Positions 16,070 through 17,606 of a stretch of 17,606 nucleotides of DNA are shown here, piece after piece (position 1 is the stretch's first letter; each line of letters begins with the position of its first letter). Source of the DNA: JARRRL01 sp037380725 (GTDB lineage: Bacteria; Pseudomonadota; Gammaproteobacteria; Pseudomonadales; JANQJO01); the NCBI GenBank assembly GCA_037380725.1, contig JARRRL010000011.1, forward strand, positions 1 to 17,606. Reading direction: 5' to 3'. The notes under the pieces are model-generated. The model was not told the origin of the DNA. It saw only the letters and a list, made by a program, of their open reading frames with translations, and did not search any database. Made by a program: the position numbers and the translations under genes.

Positions 16070-16291
16070 ACTGACCCAAACGATCATCGGCAACTGCACC
16101 ACAGCGCTTTTGCTGTAATTGGGGGCTATGTCGAGAAGAACATCAGTAATCCTGATCCAAAACAGAAATGGAGCAATGCTTGCGCAGTCCGTATGAGTTA
16201 TATCCTGAATCAGTCTGGTCTGATTATTCCAACCATACCGGGACAGACTGTATCTGGTGCCGAATTTACAATGCGTACTTTCGCAGGGTGA
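16070..16291 (+). pseudogene. Remnant of a Tae4-type type VI amidase effector
   Basis: The plus-strand frame open from 16070 to the TGA at 16289-16291 encodes, from about 16118, IGGYVEKNISNPD, then WSNACAVRMSYILNQSGL and IPTIPGQTVSGAEFTMRTF. This is the signature core of the Tae4 family: the IGGxV opening and the catalytic-Cys segment N-(A/T)-C-A-(I/V)-R-M-S-Y-x-L-N-x-S-G. Tae4 enzymes are T6SS-delivered amidases that cut peptidoglycan peptides. The frame lacks a start codon, a normal N-terminus, and the downstream half with the catalytic His, so it is a fragment. No Tai4-like immunity gene is seen downstream; the next gene is a PARG-like protein. Confidence 0.68.
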
Positions 16292-16408
16292 ATGGCAATC
16301 GCCGCAGCTTCTTGGCGAGCGGGCCATAGCTGATCAAGAATGACATATTAGCACTTATTACTTTTTTGATTGATTTTTCGTCATGTATATTCGATGGGAG
16401 AGTGTGAA
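16292..16408 (+). promoter_or_regulatory. Leader region of the PARG-like gene
   Basis: AT-rich DNA between the Tae4 remnant and ATG 16409. A -10-like TATATT lies at 16386-16391 and a T-rich block precedes it, but no good -35 at proper spacing is visible. GGGAG at 16396-16400 sits 8 bases before the ATG and is a credible ribosome binding site. Confidence 0.35.
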
Positions 16409-17606
16409 ATGGGAAGTGTTAACCCACCTTTTTTAGTGACAAAGACAGAGCATTTTGAATATAAGAGCATAACACCACCTGCAAAGGATGGTGTACAGGT
16501 ATGGCAAAGAATAAACACGTCTGACCAGTCAGCATCGCCAAAGACGTATGCTTTTGTGAACATGAGTGAGGCGCCTAAGAGCGGGGCTCGTATTTCGATG
16601 GGAGTTTTTGATGAAGCTCAGGAGGCGCGTTTAAAAGTTCGCGTTCAACTTCAGGAACATAGACAACGTTTAACGGTGGAGCACAACGGTAATAAGCAAG
16701 AACTTATCGTCCCTAAAAAAAGCGATTCCGTTTTCGAAAAGTATAAAGGTAAAGTAACGGAGATAGAGTTACAGTTTAATAAGACGGATGGGGGCAGCGG
16801 TGACGTTCAGTGGAGTTTAAAAGAGAGCTCGGGGGAAAAGTCAATAGATCATAATGCTGGAGATTGTGTCAAGGCTGAAAAGGTTGAAGGGCTTATACAG
16901 AAGACTGGGCCTCTCAAGCAGGCAGCAGACACTAATCGTGAGCTGGAACTGGGGAGAGGGGCGGCGACAGAATTTAAGGAAGATGTTTTCACTCTTGATG
17001 AAGTTTCTGTGGAGAGTATAGAGAATATCGTGAATAGCCTTAAAGAAGGTAAATTCCCTATAGATGAAGAAAAGAAAATCTTATATAAGAAATTAGAGGA
17101 AATAGCAAATGAAAATAACGGGGCTTTGAAAAAAATTAAGATTCTTAAAGTGAATCCTGCCTGGTTGAATAAGTTGATGTCCCCGGAGCTGAAAATTAAG
17201 AAAGATGAGCCATTCAATTGTAGAACTACCTTTCTTTATGCAGAAGGAGTGTATTTTTCAGATAGGTCCTCAGGGGATGATAATCCTTATAAGGTTCATG
17301 TAGATTTCGCTAATAAGTGCTTAGGTGGTGGGTGGAAAAATGATAGATCTATCGCTCAAGAAGAGGTTGCTTTTTTGGAGAATGAGGGTCTGACGAGTGT
17401 TGCAAAATATTGCGAGGAAAGAGAAATATATTTGCGTCCTGTGGCGGATTCTGAGCCAGCTGTTAATAAAGAACATAATCCTAATCCTCTGCTTATTGAG
17501 GGGGCGAGGCGAATAGCTAGTTTTAATACAGAGACAAAGTCGTTAAAGCCAACCAACCATAAAGAGACAGTCAATTGGCTTGCGATGGCTGCGCCAGATT
17601 TGAGAG
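16409..17606 (+). CDS. PARG-signature protein with unknown N-terminal region, partial (runs off window)
   Basis: The frame from ATG 16409 stays open for 399 codons to the right edge. Residues 296-320 read VHVDFANKCLGGGW, then NDRSIAQEEV. This matches the poly(ADP-ribose) glycohydrolase signature VDFANKxxGGG with GGG at 306-308 and the catalytic QEE at 317-319, separated by 8 residues; GGG-X6-8-QEE is the family rule. It suggests hydrolysis of ADP-ribose polymers or ADP-ribosyl marks. Residues 1-250 are Lys/Glu-rich and unrecognised, with no signal peptide or membrane segment. Codons are much more A/T-ending than in the prp or fdhA genes. GGGAG precedes the start by 8 bases. The DFANK wording favours the canonical (PF05028-type) over the DUF2263 microbial-type PARG. 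An effector role is inferred only from the adjacent Tae4 remnant. Confidence 0.72.
   Translation, partial: MGSVNPPFLVTKTEHFEYKSITPPAKDGVQVWQRINTSDQSASPKTYAFVNMSEAPKSGARISMGVFDEAQEARLKVRVQLQEHRQRLTVEHNGNKQELIVPKKSDSVFEKYKGKVTEIELQFNKTDGGSGDVQWSLKESSGEKSIDHNAGDCVKAEKVEGLIQKTGPLKQAADTNRELELGRGAATEFKEDVFTLDEVSVESIENIVNSLKEGKFPIDEEKKILYKKLEEIANENNGALKKIKILKVNPAWLNKLMSPELKIKKDEPFNCRTTFLYAEGVYFSDRSSGDDNPYKVHVDFANKCLGGGWKNDRSIAQEEVAFLENEGLTSVAKYCEEREIYLRPVADSEPAVNKEHNPNPLLIEGARRIASFNTETKSLKPTNHKETVNWLAMAAPDLR

Noticed and set aside
1..17606. CRISPR array, rRNA or tRNA genes
   Set aside because: No regularly spaced 20-40 base repeats and no cloverleaf or rRNA sequence was noticed; the repeats present are short tandem copies.

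Overview
The window looks like a chromosomal segment of a gammaproteobacterium of moderate GC content. The evidence is the AcnD/PrpF-type 2-methylcitrate operon, a PutA C-terminus, the CbpA/CbpM pair, a YdeP-type molybdoenzyme and traces of a type VI secretion effector. I cannot place it to genus. The left two thirds is mostly metabolic. The right part (about 13.1 kb to the end) is accessory: long gene-poor stretches, decayed gene fragments, palindromes and genes of differing base composition.

Layout: (1) 2-235, the end of putA. (2) 236-543, a spacer with a hairpin and stacked short tandem repeats. (3) 544-7815, a tight same-strand run prpB-prpC-acnD-prpF-cbpA-cbpM. The first four genes give propionate breakdown by the methylcitrate cycle: PrpC makes 2-methylcitrate, AcnD dehydrates it, PrpF isomerises the product, and PrpB cleaves 2-methylisocitrate to pyruvate and succinate. 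No prpD and no regulator gene are seen. cbpA and its modulator cbpM follow in the same orientation, an unexpected attachment. (4) 8009-9706, an exported di-haem cytochrome of the CcpA/MauG type. (5) 9719-10720, one continuous reading frame broken by a single amber codon. Its first half resembles a macro/M17-N-terminal-like domain and its second half a nucleoside-deoxyribosyltransferase/TIR-like domain. It is either a one-mutation pseudogene or a readthrough gene. (6) 10926-13136 on the minus strand, an FdhF/YdeP-family molybdopterin oxidoreductase. (7) 13137-14231, gene-poor DNA with a decayed reading frame and short repeats. (8) 14232-15431, glutathione-independent formaldehyde dehydrogenase followed by a good intrinsic terminator. 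(9) 15560-16291, three palindromes, a C-terminal remnant of a REP-associated-type (Y1, IS200-like) transposase on the minus strand, and a remnant of a Tae4 peptidoglycan amidase effector on the plus strand. (10) 16409 to the right edge, an AT-rich gene cut by the window, with an unrecognised N-terminal region and a PARG-like catalytic signature (GGG-X8-QEE).

The two most interesting items are the PARG-signature protein next to the Tae4 remnant, and the amber-split two-domain gene at 9719-10720, whose domain types recur in NAD/ADP-ribose-linked bacterial immunity. All functional statements are from reading the sequence; no searches were run.
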